From positions 3,239,501 to 3,303,500 of the forward strand of contig OU612074.1 in NCBI GenBank assembly GCA_914767715.1: a stretch of 64,000 bases of DNA. Reading direction: 5' to 3'. The notes under the pieces are model-generated. The model made no database searches. It saw only the letters and a program-made list of their open reading frames with translations, and was not told the DNA's origin. The position numbers and the translations under genes were made by a program. Within the stretch, counting starts at the first letter, position 1. Each line of letters starts with the position of its first letter. This document shows, in pieces, positions 23,304 to 35,623 of this stretch. The stretch is from Membranipora membranacea (lineage: Eukaryota; Bryozoa; Gymnolaemata; Cheilostomatida; Membraniporidae).

Positions 23304-26300
23304 GTTGTCCTACACCAATAGAGATAGAGACAGATTTCTCAATCATTTTGACTTACTTGCATGGGATCGGCTTTCTAATGATGAGAAACACAAACATCAA
23401 TACAAAAACTGCGATCGGAATGTATGAGTGAGACTCATAAATATGTCTATGGAAAGTTAAGAAGAAATGCTATTGCATTTGGCAGCCAAGTTCCAGATTT
23501 ACCAGCCCTAGCTCCACAAAAAGAAAACACAGAGATAGAGAGGAGATAATTAGGGGAGCTTTAGCTGTGGTCGGTCAAATCGCAGTTGACAGCGCACATA
23601 CCGCTGTCATGGCACGTAACGTTTCCATGAGAACAATGCAAAATCTTAGGAGAGAAGTTGCACTCGTAAAGTGTGAAAACACTAGGCCAATCTATGAGCT
23701 AAAATCAGAAAACTATGTGTTTGATAGGGAATAACAAAAGAACACATAGAGGCAACAATAGAAGCTAATGGCAGACCAAACTTCTCTGAGTTAGCTAGTA
23801 ATTTCCCTGTATTCTTGAGAAATGGAAAAATAGCGTCAAATGGCAATCAGATACTCAAACAATTTGCCATTGATGAGGGGATATTTGAGCAACCGGACAA
23901 GGAGAACAGAAGGCAAAGGCGTTGGAAAAGGATGCTCGACTTGGATGGGGCCAAGTTTCCATTAACAGCACTTTATCCTACCAGAGACCAGCTGAAACAA
24001 GAGACAAGGGACAAGATTTCACGAGGGGAGCTTGATATCGGCGTCCCCATTGTCCCGATCACTGTTGAGTGTTTGGAGATAGGAGAAAGAGGAGAGCTAG
24101 AAAAACACAGTATCACAACTGAAGGGCGAGCATACAGTATGCAGAAAATTCTTGATAAGCTTCTTCACAAGCATCTAAGCCTAGGGCTGCACCGCAATCA
24201 TTTTAACGCAGCTGATGACATAGATGAAGTTATAAAACAGTTACGTATAAAGGGTAGGTTAGATCAGTCAATAAACATTTAACTGTATTTTTACCAGCTA
24301 CATAAATTTACACACAAGTCAACATCAGAGGTAATGAAAATATCAGCAAAGCATGTCTTGTATCAAAATAAATTTTCTGCATAATCAGATAAGATGTAGA
24401 TGCTGTAAGTATTTACCATTTGTCTGGTAATCAAAATGACCGATGATCACAGTGAAACTTTATCACTTGCTTATTGTCTTAACCTTGGTGTTATTATTTT
24501 TAAGGTCTTCATTGTAATGCACGGAGTATAGAAGAGCTGAATGAAATGATTTCCTCCTGTATGTTTGTTGTCTGGCACGATCATTCTACCGTCGGCTCAC
24601 ATAGTCATTTCCTTGTTCTTCTCTCACTTATCTATGATCCTCTAGTAAACCTCAAACCTGCGGAATATAAAGAAGGTGGAAAAAAGTAAGTGTCTTGCAG
24701 AGGCTATTCATTCATGATAACATCGCAGAGTAAGCATATTGTACCTCTATGAAGACTTTTTGTCAAAGATTTAAAACTAGGTGACTATCAGTGGCTGTGT
24801 AGCCCAACGGCTACAAGTTATCGAAAACTTTCAGGGGAGTTTCGGGGATAACAGTCAATTATTATTTGGTGTATAGTGTGATAGAAATGTCTGGTTTCAC
24901 ACTACAGAGGCTCAGTCTAGTAGCCTGTTCTGCAGACAAGCTTACTTAGAACTTCGTACCACAGAGTAAGGATATATCATCATAGTACATATTGCATTAT
25001 AACGCTATAAAGCAGTTGTGGTTTTCGGATTGGCTTGCAGATCGAAGCCAGAGTAACACAATATTTGAACATGTACTGTGCATTGCATGATCATTGATCG
25101 ACACCTTTCAAACATCATAATAAACAGACTGCTCATGTTTAGGTCTCTTGATTCTATAATCAGCCTGATAGAAAGACCAGAGATTTATATTTTCGCTTGA
25201 TCAAACAGCTCAACAAAGGATCAGATGCTCTATACACCCTATCGAATTGAAAGTCTAAAATCTCTGCTGCCATCAGTGTCCCATTCAGAGATCGTCTACC
25301 ACTCAAAGATGAGAGTTGGCATAGGTACATTTCAGTTACATGCAATTGAACTCATACCTTGTTCTCGAGAAGAAATTGAAGCCGTAGAGGTTTATATATC
25401 TATCAATATCATGATAGTGGGGTCTAATAATAATTGTGTAACCAGTCATCATCGAATGCTAGCTTTAGCTTTCCATAATATCATCGTTGCAAACATCCTA
25501 AAGTGAAAGAAAATAAAGATAGGCTACTGATTCTATCGTAATTCATGTTCTCAAGGTGATTCTCCAGCAAGGGCATTTGAGTCAGGCAATCAGGTGAATG
25601 GCCACCTTCACTGCCACTGCGGCATTTACATCCGTATTGTCCTGACCTACCAGAATCTAACAAAGCCTAAGTATCTATCTATGTGTGCTAGAATGGAGGT
25701 AATCCAGGAAACAAGACGATGGAATGATAGGCCGGTTGGACAGATATCAGCCTATGATAATCTCAATGGGAGTGATTTTTTCTTCTTTGGAGATTATCTC
25801 ATATAATGTAATAACTCTATAGGTCGCAAGATTACTTGTACACAAAAAAAGGCAAGATTAGAGTACCAGTGAACCCTTGCTTTGAAACTATTTAATTTTA
25901 ACTCAAAGACAGCCACGAGCTCTACTTCAGTAAGGGAGGCTGGTCACTCTTAACATCATTTTAAGTTAGATCATCTTTTTTTTTAATCTAAGATAAAAAT
26001 GGAGGGTTTGTTAATTGGCTTGATTTTTCAGTAATATAACTGATGTACCAACATCTTACCTATAGGTCCATGCTCTACGCACAGAGCTTGATGATCGTGA
26101 TGTAGAGACAGAAGGCCGCTAGCCCTTCTCTGTTCATGTGGGAGATTACATGGTAGCGCAGCTGGAGATTCTTCACGACCTAAAATCAATGATAGGTTGG
26201 TAGAACAATATAGGAAATTTGAAGTATTAGGCCATTTATATTATGTTGCAATTAAAACCATTGTTCATAGATTTTTTTTGGGCTATATTTTAGTTAAAAT

Positions 26301-28330
26301 TGTCATAGAGATGATGTTTGTGGTTCAACCAGCTCTCAGGACAATGCTTGAATAGGCACTGCCAAAAATTCGCAGTAAGCTCAATTTAATTATAAAAAAA
26401 ACTCAAAATCTAGTCAGAGCTATCAAAAGCGTTATCTGACTGGATTAACAAAATAGTGCTGGTTATTGCAACACATCATATACTGGGGTTGTAAACCTCT
26501 ATGTATGTTAACCTTTTTATCTAGATAACAAGCATGAAATATCCGGGAGCAATGCCAGACTGTCCCTTTTGAGACTGCGCTCGTTTATTGACAAGCAGCG
26601 ACTAAATCATCCAGCTTTGGACACAATCGATGTGAGGACATTACGAAGCCTCCTTGTTAATCTCAGTCACATTCAACAGCTGGCATCCTCAACTGAGATG
26701 TCAAGGAATACTCTAACTATTCTGGCTATGCATAACTCGACATTTGTCTTCAAACTGGATTATAACAAGGTAATGAATGATGAATATGACAATGAGGGTG
26801 AACCCAGTCTAATTAAATGCCCGGCAGTGAGTGTACATACAAGATAATACTTAAAATACAAGTGCTACATCTTACGAATTTTACAAATGCTAGTAAACAG
26901 TTTTCCCTTTACGATCACATCAAACAAATTCTGTGAGCTGATCTGAGGTTATAAGACCACATGATTTGTCGACCTCAATATGCTGATACTTGGAATTTTG
27001 CTTTCAACGCACAAGCTAGCTCATACATAATGTGATTCATTCTAACAATAAACCACATACTAATCTCAATACTGCTATTGTCATTATGAAGGGATGTGTT
27101 GACCTTTGCCTAAGCAAATATGCTAAGTAAATAACCAGCTAAAACTTTTGCATCAGCTTGTTGTTGAAATCATGCAGCGCTAACCTTCAGCTGTTTCAAT
27201 ATGCAAATGACAACCACTAGCAATGAAGAAACTAACAGCAAGTAATTAAACCCATATGTCATATTCAGACAGCTATTACTTTTCATTCCAATTTCAGACA
27301 CATCTTCATCGGTGATAGCTAAAACACGAAGCAAGGCCATACCGCAACCAGACCTTTCAGATCAGACTGAAGCTACATTTAAACCTAGTGAAACTGTCAT
27401 GCCAGACACGAGCAGGTACCCCGACCCTGCAAATAAAAATGATCCGCCTAGCACCTCAAATTCCGAGTTAGACAAAGCAGCGAACAAAGGTAATCCAGAG
27501 ATGCAAAAGAGATATATCAGCCTAATGACACCTAACATATTATATATTAAAAAAGTGCAATTTTTGCAGGGATCTGGATTAATTGGTTTGAAATCACATG
27601 TTATGCATGGTTAACTTGTAAGCCATGACACACATAATGGCTTTACCCTTTCTCATTACTACGTATAATTACAGCTTGCTCAAAGTCTTCAGGTATGGCA
27701 GGGTTTCGGACACCAATGTCTAACATGTCAGAAGCTATCGGGACTGAAAATCAGATGGATGTGCTTAGTACCCAAGCTTGTACCAGTACCCCAGCAGCTG
27801 TGCATAAAAAAAAAGACTTCTAGATAGAGACAATCGCAAGATGGTAGGGCAAATCAAATTTTGATAAATATCCTATGCGGATATAAAAGCCAAGCATTAT
27901 CTTCCTCATCCTCCCAGTAAACAATTCATATCAGCAAACGAACTTTAAAGCGAAATAATATTGATTGAAACTGTGATACTCGCATGCAGTGGAAGAAATG
28001 GATTGTCTAATGATAGTTACTTTTGGTTTAGATGTCTAATTCTCCAATTTTAGAGCCCATCCTGAGGAAGTATGTTGGCAAAGAGAAGGCACTCCGGTTT
28101 CTTCAATTGAGGAAGCAGTTGAAACTTTCTCCAACCTCCAGGCCTCTCAAATCAGCCTATCAAAATCAAAGGACGAAAGAAGCACCAGCATTAAAAGAGG
28201 CAAAGTTGAGGAAAAAAGCAACACAATGAAGCATGACATTAGCCAAGCGACAAACTCAACAGAGGATAGCCTGCGAATGCAGGAACTAAAATCAGAGGTG
28301 AAAGCTCTGGAGCTTTTTTTAAAATTTTGA
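23304..28330 (+). pseudogene. Intron-containing pseudogene of a large uncharacterised marine-invertebrate gene family
   Basis: Exons: 23304-24253, with frame breaks near 23.42 and 23.73 kb; 24505-24685, containing VVWHDHSTVGSHSHFLVLL; 25143-25324, containing IERPEIYIFA then an in-frame TGA at 25198; 25556-about 25767, containing GDSPARAFESGNQ and HCHCG, whose expected donor reads GGGAGT instead of GTGAGT; 26066-26195, with TAG at 26120; 26525-26769, containing FIDKQRLNHPALD; 27298-27489; 27693-about 27843; 28054-28330. Phases agree for exons 1-6 (1, 2, 1, 0, 1). The exon 6 to 7 join does not agree in phase, and the exon 8 to 9 join gives a stop. Motif order matches a family I recall as 'uncharacterised protein' in cnidarian, lancelet and lophotrochozoan genomes; the function is unknown to me. 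Retained introns argue against a processed copy. Confidence 0.75.
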
Positions 28331-28434
28331 TTCTTGTTTTACTGTTTTAAAATGTGTCAACGTGTGGAATGAATATTTTCTGTCTTTGTGTGTTCTTCAT
28401 GACATCGATTATTTTTTATGGATGCACTCACCTC

Positions 28435-28440
28435 AATAAA
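28435..28440 (+). terminator. Polyadenylation signal AATAAA
   Basis: AATAAA lies 105 bp after the stop of the last exon of the plus-strand pseudogene (TGA at 28328-28330). Position and orientation fit its 3' end. Confidence 0.5.
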
Positions 28441-29907
28441 GCGTCTTCTAGCCTTAGCTTCTCAGTTTCCCCGCAGTGCCAAATATTATTATTTTTCTCT
28501 CAGTATTGCCCGGAGTAGATATTCATGTTGTAAATAGGTGTGCAGAATGTAATCACAAAAATACACTGTATCTTACTGCAGCCACAGCCAATTTTTACTA
28601 GCTAATACTTTTGTTCCTCTCACACTAAACTTCTTGCAGCGTGAGTTTAAATGACTATCCTGCTATGAAAGGAAGCCCACTGTATTTACATTGAGTTTCA
28701 ATAGATTAGTAATATCCGGGTCATTGAACTAGTGCTTGCTACATGATTCAAGGGATGTGTGTTTTATACCTAGTGTTATTAATAGGTTAAACAAAATGCC
28801 AGGTTTATTTGTCAGAGTCAGCCAATCAGAGTGAATGAGCTGAATTGTTGTGAAATGACAACTCCTCACTTGATAATACAATGTTGAGCAATGGAATGTT
28901 TTTATCTCACTGAGGAGTGTTGATGCACTGACAGGCCCTGGCCCTAGCACTATATTCCTAGCCCAAAAGGTTTTAAACTGGCAAGAACTCGAAATATTTG
29001 TCGCATAGTGTAACTATAATTAAAAAGCAAACAACAGATCCAATTCTTTTTTTCATTGATCTGTACTATCCTTTGGCTTCGCAATTTCTGGTAATGTAAG
29101 AAGGGTGTTTTTTTTCAACAAATCAAAAAGTGATGATAATTCATTTATAAAATGGTATCATACTTCAATAATCTGCTATCAACCATATAGAAGACACATT
29201 ATGTAATATCATATAACCATCAAGTGGCATTTAATCTGAAGCTATTGCCTAATCCACTTTCAGAGTATCCGCTGACTAGAGAATTTTATCCTATTACACT
29301 ATCAAACAAACATCAACATGGCGCTGATAATACAAACATGATCCATCCGTCATATGCTTTCTACTAAATGCAGGTCCTAGTAGCAGGGCATTAAGTAGTT
29401 CTGTTACAATCTATGTTGAAATTTTTGTACAGAAATTTACCAGATTGTCTCTTGTGATTGTTCAGATGATGAGATGTGTGCCTTTCGATCACTAAATTCA
29501 ATGCTAGCCAACATCTACTCTCTTTACTTTGTATAATCTTCATTCGCAGCTATCCAAAATTATGCACGATTTTGTGCTGTGCAAGCTAGCCTCATGTCAT
29601 CCGAAATCAGGCTTTACTAAGCTTTAGCTTACATTAACTACTCTCTGATAGACAGTTTTAATAAGAGTCTACAACGAATTTGGGAGTCATTGATTATTTA
29701 ACTTTAAAATAATGCCTGAGGAAGTACCATTTGGAGAAGAAACTGGCAGGTCAGTCGCCACTTTACTCTTTTGTTTGAAAAGCTCTACATGCTGGAGATA
29801 ATAAATGTATAGCAGGATGCATGTATAGCAGGATGCCGCAAAGGCGAAATACAGACACAAAATACAAATAATCACCTCAAAATATTGCCTTGGATTTAAT
29901 AGCATTA
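28441..29907. other. Intergenic stretch
   Basis: No domain-bearing frame, RNA gene or clear repeat was seen. Sequence is AT-rich with short homopolymer runs. Confidence 0.35.
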
Positions 29908-29915
29908 CAATCAAC

Positions 29916-30410
29916 TAGGGCTGGGAAAAAAATCGTGTTATTTAGAGGATTAACACGATTAATCCATATTAAGATTAAGATTTAATTTTAATCTTGAAAA
30001 ACAAATAAAATTTAATTTAAAAAAAAATTTTTATTGATTTTTTTTTCATTTTATTGGCTGTTGAGCCCAATGAGAACATGCAATATCGAAATGAAAAGTA
30101 TAGGACTATGCTGATTGTAAGAAAAAGTGTTAAAAGTCTGGTCAAGTTTTCCAATAACTAAAAACTTAAGGTGATTACATTTACATGTAGCTATAGAATA
30201 ATGACTCAATCACTCAACAAAAGTTTCATATTTGAAAGGAAATCCTATCATAAGTCCATAATTATAAGAAAGATATTGTTATTGCTTGATTTCTTCTTCG
30301 GTGAGTGGTCCTTTAATCAACCAGATGGGAAGATTAAAAGTAAGAGTAATCGCAGATTAACTGAACATGTCAAGATTAAGATCAATTTTCTTTAATCTTG
30401 CACAGCCCTA
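29916..30410. mobile_element. hAT-type MITE with perfect 8-bp target duplication
   Basis: The element starts TAGGGCTG and ends CAGCCCTA, and the octamer CAATCAAC occurs exactly on both sides (29908-29915 and 30411-30418). The interior is rich in repeated AATC and GATTAA motifs and folds partly on itself. There is no transposase. The 8-bp duplication supports hAT mobilisation. The perfect duplication suggests a more recent insertion than the element at 3.6 kb. Confidence 0.9.
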
Positions 30411-30955
30411 CAATCAACAAATAAAAAAACAAAATTCATGGGAATATAGATTGAAGGGTTGTTTGTACTAGGGAGATGAGAAGATTAAATGGCCAAAATC
30501 ACAAATTTTTCAATAGTAAAGCTGGGAAACTCTCGCATAGACAAGTTGTGTGAAAATAGACTCACAAACAGAAAAATCGGATATACAAAAACAACTCTAA
30601 ACTGACAAACTGAGCGTGATATGTTGATATGTTTGAGAAGATGGAGGAATCCCAACAAACTTGTCACTGTGTGCATCACTGAATGTAGTTTAAACCAACG
30701 CTGACACAGCTGGGCTTTGCCCAGCATAGCCACCAGTCAAAATTTTAAATAGACAGTTGTGGCATCAAAACATCTAGCCAGCAGCTTTGTATGGAGTTAT
30801 ATGGGCTCTCAAAATGTAGGGAGTATCTTCTTCCCCAGCCATCCACCATTAGTGATGACAAATGTTGTCGTTGACCAATCAGGTGCTTTTAAGATCTAGC
30901 TGAGATCCCTCACTAATAAAAATGTTGAATCTCAGCCACACTCTTTATTTATTTA

Positions 30956-31289
30956 CCCTATATGAGTTTAATTTAGCTAGAGTTTAATTTCGCTATCTGG
31001 ACCTGGTACTAAATTTCGCTAGTAGGCTTACAAGTGAAAATTTAAAAAATATCTCCAAGCTGGGATTCGAACCCAGGGCATAAATCTCCATCTGATTACA
31101 AGGCAGACACTAAGACCACTACACCCCGCTAGCTTGCATGCTTAGGCTAGGTGTATTCCTGAATAATTGTACATTGTTTATGAAACTATGGTGAGTGAGT
31201 TTAATTTAAGATACACTAAATTTCGCAACCTAGGCAACAACGCCAAAAGCGAATCCTAAATGCCGCCCGAAAACTAAATTCCTATAGGG
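30956..31289. mobile_element. Nested TIR element with TA duplication, carrying a tRNA-like sequence
   Basis: The left end CCCTATATGAGTTTA and the reverse complement of the right end CCCTATAGGAATTTA form an inverted repeat, flanked on both sides by TA. TA duplication suggests a Tc1/mariner-type MITE. It is inserted in the fold-back MITE at 30.69-31.35 kb, so it is the younger of the two. Its centre holds a minus-strand tRNA-like sequence. Confidence 0.65.
31053..31135 (-). tRNA. tRNA-Thr(TGT)-like sequence, probably pseudo
   Basis: On the minus strand an A-box-like GTGTAGTGGTCTTAG, an anticodon arm with loop CTTGTAA (anticodon TGT) and a perfect T-arm CTGGG-TTCGAAT-CCCAG appear with correct spacing. 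The 3' acceptor strand CTTGGAG does not pair with the 5' sequence before the A box. It is therefore more likely a captured or SINE-derived pseudo-tRNA than a functional gene. Confidence 0.45.
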
Positions 31290-31359
31290 TATTTAAATTT
31301 CTGACTGGTGGCTCTTCTGGGCAAAGCCCAGCTGTGTCAGCAGTGGTTTAAACCACAAT

Positions 31360-32510
31360 TGTTGCATGAAGTTTGAAGGCTTTGCACCATCTTTTAAAAG
31401 TCAAGAGCTTAGATTACTATTGGGTTTTAGGTCAAGGGCATCAGGTCCAACATAATACCACTACAGCATTGCAAGTGTATTATTTAGGAAAGTAAAGCTT
31501 GTTGCGTTTTCCTTCAATGCATTTGTGTTTAGTTATGAAAGCTGATGCGACTCTGTTTAACTTAAGAAAGGCGAAGTGATCTTGCATATACAGTCAGTAT
31601 AAAATTTATTTGCAGCATTTATTACTTCACAAATACATTATCGCAATACTCATTGATTTACTTTTAAACAATAATCGGGATCTTGGTCTTGGTGGTCACT
31701 GCTGTCTTGCAAACTCTGCCACATCCTCACACTCACACTCTGAGTCACTGAGGCAGTTTACTCCAGGTCTGAATAGACATTTATCCCTGCTAGACCACTG
31801 CTAGCCGGGCACTCTCCATTGTGATGGTATTGGTGTGAGGTCTAGAAAATAAGACCAGGGATATCTTTTAGATTATGGTCCATTCAACTCTATTAGCAGT
31901 CAAATGACATACCAGCGAACAACCAATCTATAGCAAATCTATGCCAAAATAGCAACGTATATTGAGGCTCTTTTGAAATGTGCGATAGTATTGGGTTAGA
32001 TTCTGAACTCAAATTTGATAGGCAAGGGAAAGAGCAGCTGTGTGCACAACATAGTGGTATGTGACATACGATAATGGTACAACAAGACTGACATCACTTA
32101 CTGCATGAACATATATGACAAGCGAGTTTTTGCTGAATCAATAAGGGCAGTAGAGGCGACATAGGACCGGTGAACAGGTCGGCCTCCCTGAAACAAAAGA
32201 TGAGACTGTAACAAATGAGTCATGGAAAGAATAAAGCTTGTACCGTGCCCTTTGTAACAGTGGGATAAGTTGTGAAATCGACCAAAACACAATGACTGTT
32301 TCAGTCAAAATCATTGGCGATGACATTGCAATGTGTTGGGCATGTTTTTGTTACTGTACGGTGTCAGTGTCTGCCTGAATATTTACCATGCCATGGCTGA
32401 AGTCTTCAGAATAACTTGGCACTTATGAATAAAATTCCAACTATCCAGGAGTTCATGTTCAAGCCGCCATTTGAAACAACATTTAGTTAAATGGAGGAAA
32501 AAGGGATATT
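31360..32510. other. Stretch without recognised gene
   Basis: Short frames at 31610-31804 and 32098-32326 show no domain or splice context. I see no bounded repeat. Confidence 0.35.
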
Positions 32511-32517
32511 GTGACAT

Positions 32518-33630
32518 TTAAGGTAATGTCAAAGACCGATCCGAATATCAACATATCATATACCGTTGGAAGCTGTCAAGCTACTGAAAACGAATACCTG
32601 AACAAAAACTTGATTTGATGACGTTGTGTCATTTTAGGGAGGAAATGAGGCAAAAAAACGCTGTTTTTGTCAATGCAGATGGAGGAGTCAAATTAATTGC
32701 AAAAAATTTCAAAACATGTGGAATGTATACTTAGAGATTGCATTCATCATAAAATTTGATTTTCTCTGATATATGACTAGTCTAAATTGAAATGTTTTTT
32801 TGAAAGTTCTCACATACGAAGCCGCTTTCATTAACCATGGTGCACACAAGAAATGCCAACACAATTTTTCATTGCATCTTCATTTTTCTTGAATTTAACA
32901 CAAAAGAATGCCAAAAAAAACACCTCAAAAGTCCCTAAAAAGACCTCAAAAGTCCCAAAGAATAGCTGTTTCTTGGCATTCTTTTGCGTTAAATTCAAGA
33001 AAAATGAAGATGCAATGAAAAATTATGTTGGCAGTTCCTGTGTGCACCATGGTTAATGAAAGTGGCTTTGACTTTCAAAAAAACTTTGTTGGGCCACAAT
33101 GGTGGTCATTTGGACAGCATGTTTGGCGTTATGCAAAGGCGGCGAAAATATTAGCCGTATTCGAGAATCTACTGTCATTGCAATATGCAAGCTAATTTTT
33201 TGAAAGTCAATGTGTATGACATTTGAAGAGTACTTTAAGAGAAAATCATAATTAATTTTGATTCGAGCCAATGATCTGTTGTGAATTAATGATTGAAATT
33301 TCACATATTTTCACGGCTTCACAAAAAAAATGCGTTGTATGGCGTGACGTGAAAAGTCAATTTAGACTAGTCATATATCAATGAAAATCAAATTTTACGA
33401 TGAACGCAATCTCTAAGTATACATTCCACCTGATTTGAAATTTCTTGCAATTAATTTGACTGCTCAATCTGCATTGACAAAAAGAGCGTTTTCTGCCTAA
33501 TTTCCTCCCTAAAATGACACAACGTCGTCGAATCAAGTTTTGCTCAGCTATTCATTTTCAGTAGCTCGGCTGCTTTCCAACGGTATATTATAAATGTTGA
33601 TATTCGGATCGGTCTTTGACATTACCTTAA
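32518..33630. repeat. Fold-back element with asymmetrical arms
   Basis: The left arm 32518-32914 is the reverse complement of a right arm within 32974-33630, around a short loop that contains two copies of ACCTCAAAAGTCCC(T/A)AA. The right arm carries about 260 extra bases (about 33090-33350) absent from the left arm. The termini share TTAAGGTAATGTCAAAGACC. There is no coding capacity. Confidence 0.8.
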
Positions 33631-35260
33631 TTGTCAAGCGATGCTCATAATTTTATAATCAATCCAAAATATTGGAGACGACACAACATTGTGTCACTAC
33701 AGATAAGGAAATCATACAACACAGTGTCACCCCCAATGGTATCTGAATTGTGTAATGTTCAAAGAATCCTGTGCCATCATACAGAGGGGAAAGATTGATT
33801 TGGTGCAACCTGCTTCAACATCATGAACAGCATTTGTATGCTTGCAATGTAAGAAAGAGCATACAACATACTACATACCATTCTGCCCAACCGAGAACAT
33901 AGCAAACATCTAAACCATGTAAGGGAATAACGGCCAAATGAGAATTAGAGGCAATGTAGTAGTAGTAATCTTTTTATTGAAATATAAAACTACAGAAGAA
34001 CACAAAATCCTCTATCTGCAGGCAAAATGATGATCCAGTCTGGCAAATTGAAATATTGTTTCCAATTTAGTGACAAAAATTAAAAAAATTCTTTTTTTTT
34101 TTCTTTTTTTTGAGGTTTATAGTGAAACATAAGAAGAGATGTGTTTATAAAGTTTAAAGAGATGAAAATGTAACAATTTATAATGATTGTGGAAAAAATA
34201 TAAATGAAACAGAACGGGCAGTTAGATTATTGATGCAATTTTATAACTTGAGCTAAGTATATTTACGTCAAACATGCTGTCCAAATGACCACCATTGTGG
34301 CCCAACAAAGTTTTTTTGAAAGTTCTCACATACGAAGCCACTTTCATTAACCATGGTGCACACAGGAACTGCCAACATAATTTTTCATTGCATCTTCATT
34401 TTTCTTGAATTTAACGCAAAAGAATGCCAAGAAACAGCTATTCTTTGGGACTTTTGAGGTGCAATCTGCATTGACAAAAAGAGCGTTTTCTGCCTAATTT
34501 CCTCCCTAAAATGACACAACGTCGTCGAATCAAGTTTTGCTCAGCTATTCATTTTCAGTAGCTCGGCTGCTTTCCAACGGTATATTATAAATGTTGATAT
34601 TCGGATCGGTCTTTGACATTACCTTAATTGTCAAGCGATGCTCATAATTTTATAATCAATCCAAAATATTGGAGACGACACAACATTGTGTCACTACAGA
34701 TAAGGAAATCATACAACACAGTGTCACCCCCAATGGTATCTGAATTGTGTAATGTTCAAAGAATCCTGTGCCATCATACAGAGGGGAAAGATTGATTTGG
34801 TGCAACCTGCTTCAACATCATGAACAGCATTTGTATGCTTGCAATGTAAGAAAGAGCATACAACATACTACATACCATTCTGCCCAACCGAGAACATAGC
34901 AAACATCTAAACCATGTAAGGGAATAACGACCAAATGAGAAATAGAGGCAATGTAGTAGTAGTAATCTTTTTATTGAAATATAAAACTACAGAAGAACAC
35001 AAAATCCTCTATCTGCAGGCAAAATGATGATCCAGTCTGGCAAATTGAAATATTGTTTCCAATTTAGTGACAAAAATTAAAAAAATTTTCTTTTTTTCTT
35101 TTTTTTGAGGTTTATAGTGAAACATAAGAAGAGATGTGTTTATAAAGTTTAAAGAGATGAAAATGTAACAATTTATAATGATTGTGGCAAAAATATAAAT
35201 GAAACAGAACGGGCAGTTAGATTATTGATGCAATTTTATAACTTGAGCTAAGTATATTTA
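33465..35260 (+). repeat. Near-identical 800-bp direct duplication with inverted spacer
   Basis: 33465-34265 and 34462-35260 are almost identical, with scattered single-base differences and poly-T length changes. The 196-bp spacer (34266-34461) is a reverse complement of roughly 32947-33142, the inner right arm of the neighbouring fold-back element. The duplication therefore includes and follows the fold-back, as if produced by recombination or template switching at a hairpin. High identity points to a recent event, or to an assembly artefact at a palindrome. Confidence 0.85.
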
Positions 35261-35623
35261 AGCTATGCGCTATTTACGGCCCAAAACAAAATGTGGTTTT
35301 TCAGTCTCCTAAGAAATATAATACTTCGGTACTCTAATGTTGAAGTAAAAAAAAGGACAGTCAGTCACTGATAATAGAAAATTCCGAATAATTCAAAAAT
35401 AAAATATATACTTTTGTACAAAACTAAAACTTTTAATTACAAAACCAAAGGAGTAAGCTATGTCTTTGTATCTCCGGATTGTCCTGGCTCATTCAGCAAT
35501 CACAGTTGTGGATGGGTCCCGGGACCCCGTACTCCGAGCGGCCATCTCTCGTGGCGAGCACTCACTCAAGCGGCCAGCTCTGGTGGCGTGCACTTTAGAT
35601 CCTTATCTCATTGACGTCTGGTA

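Larger units (their letters stand above)
30690..31351. mobile_element. Truncated fold-back MITE, relative of the 15.7-kb element
   Basis: The left part (30690-30950) matches the left arm of the 15746-16196 element, including GTTGTGGCATCAAAACATC and GGAGTTATATG. The right end (31293-31351) matches only the outer 60 bp of its right arm, including GGGCAAAGCCCAG. TTAA is present at both borders. Between them lies a second element (30956-31289). The inner right arm has been lost. Confidence 0.75.

Noticed and set aside
32853-33056. Plus-strand frame rich in Lys and Ser
   Set aside because: It is the product of the two arms of the palindrome and has no coding evidence.
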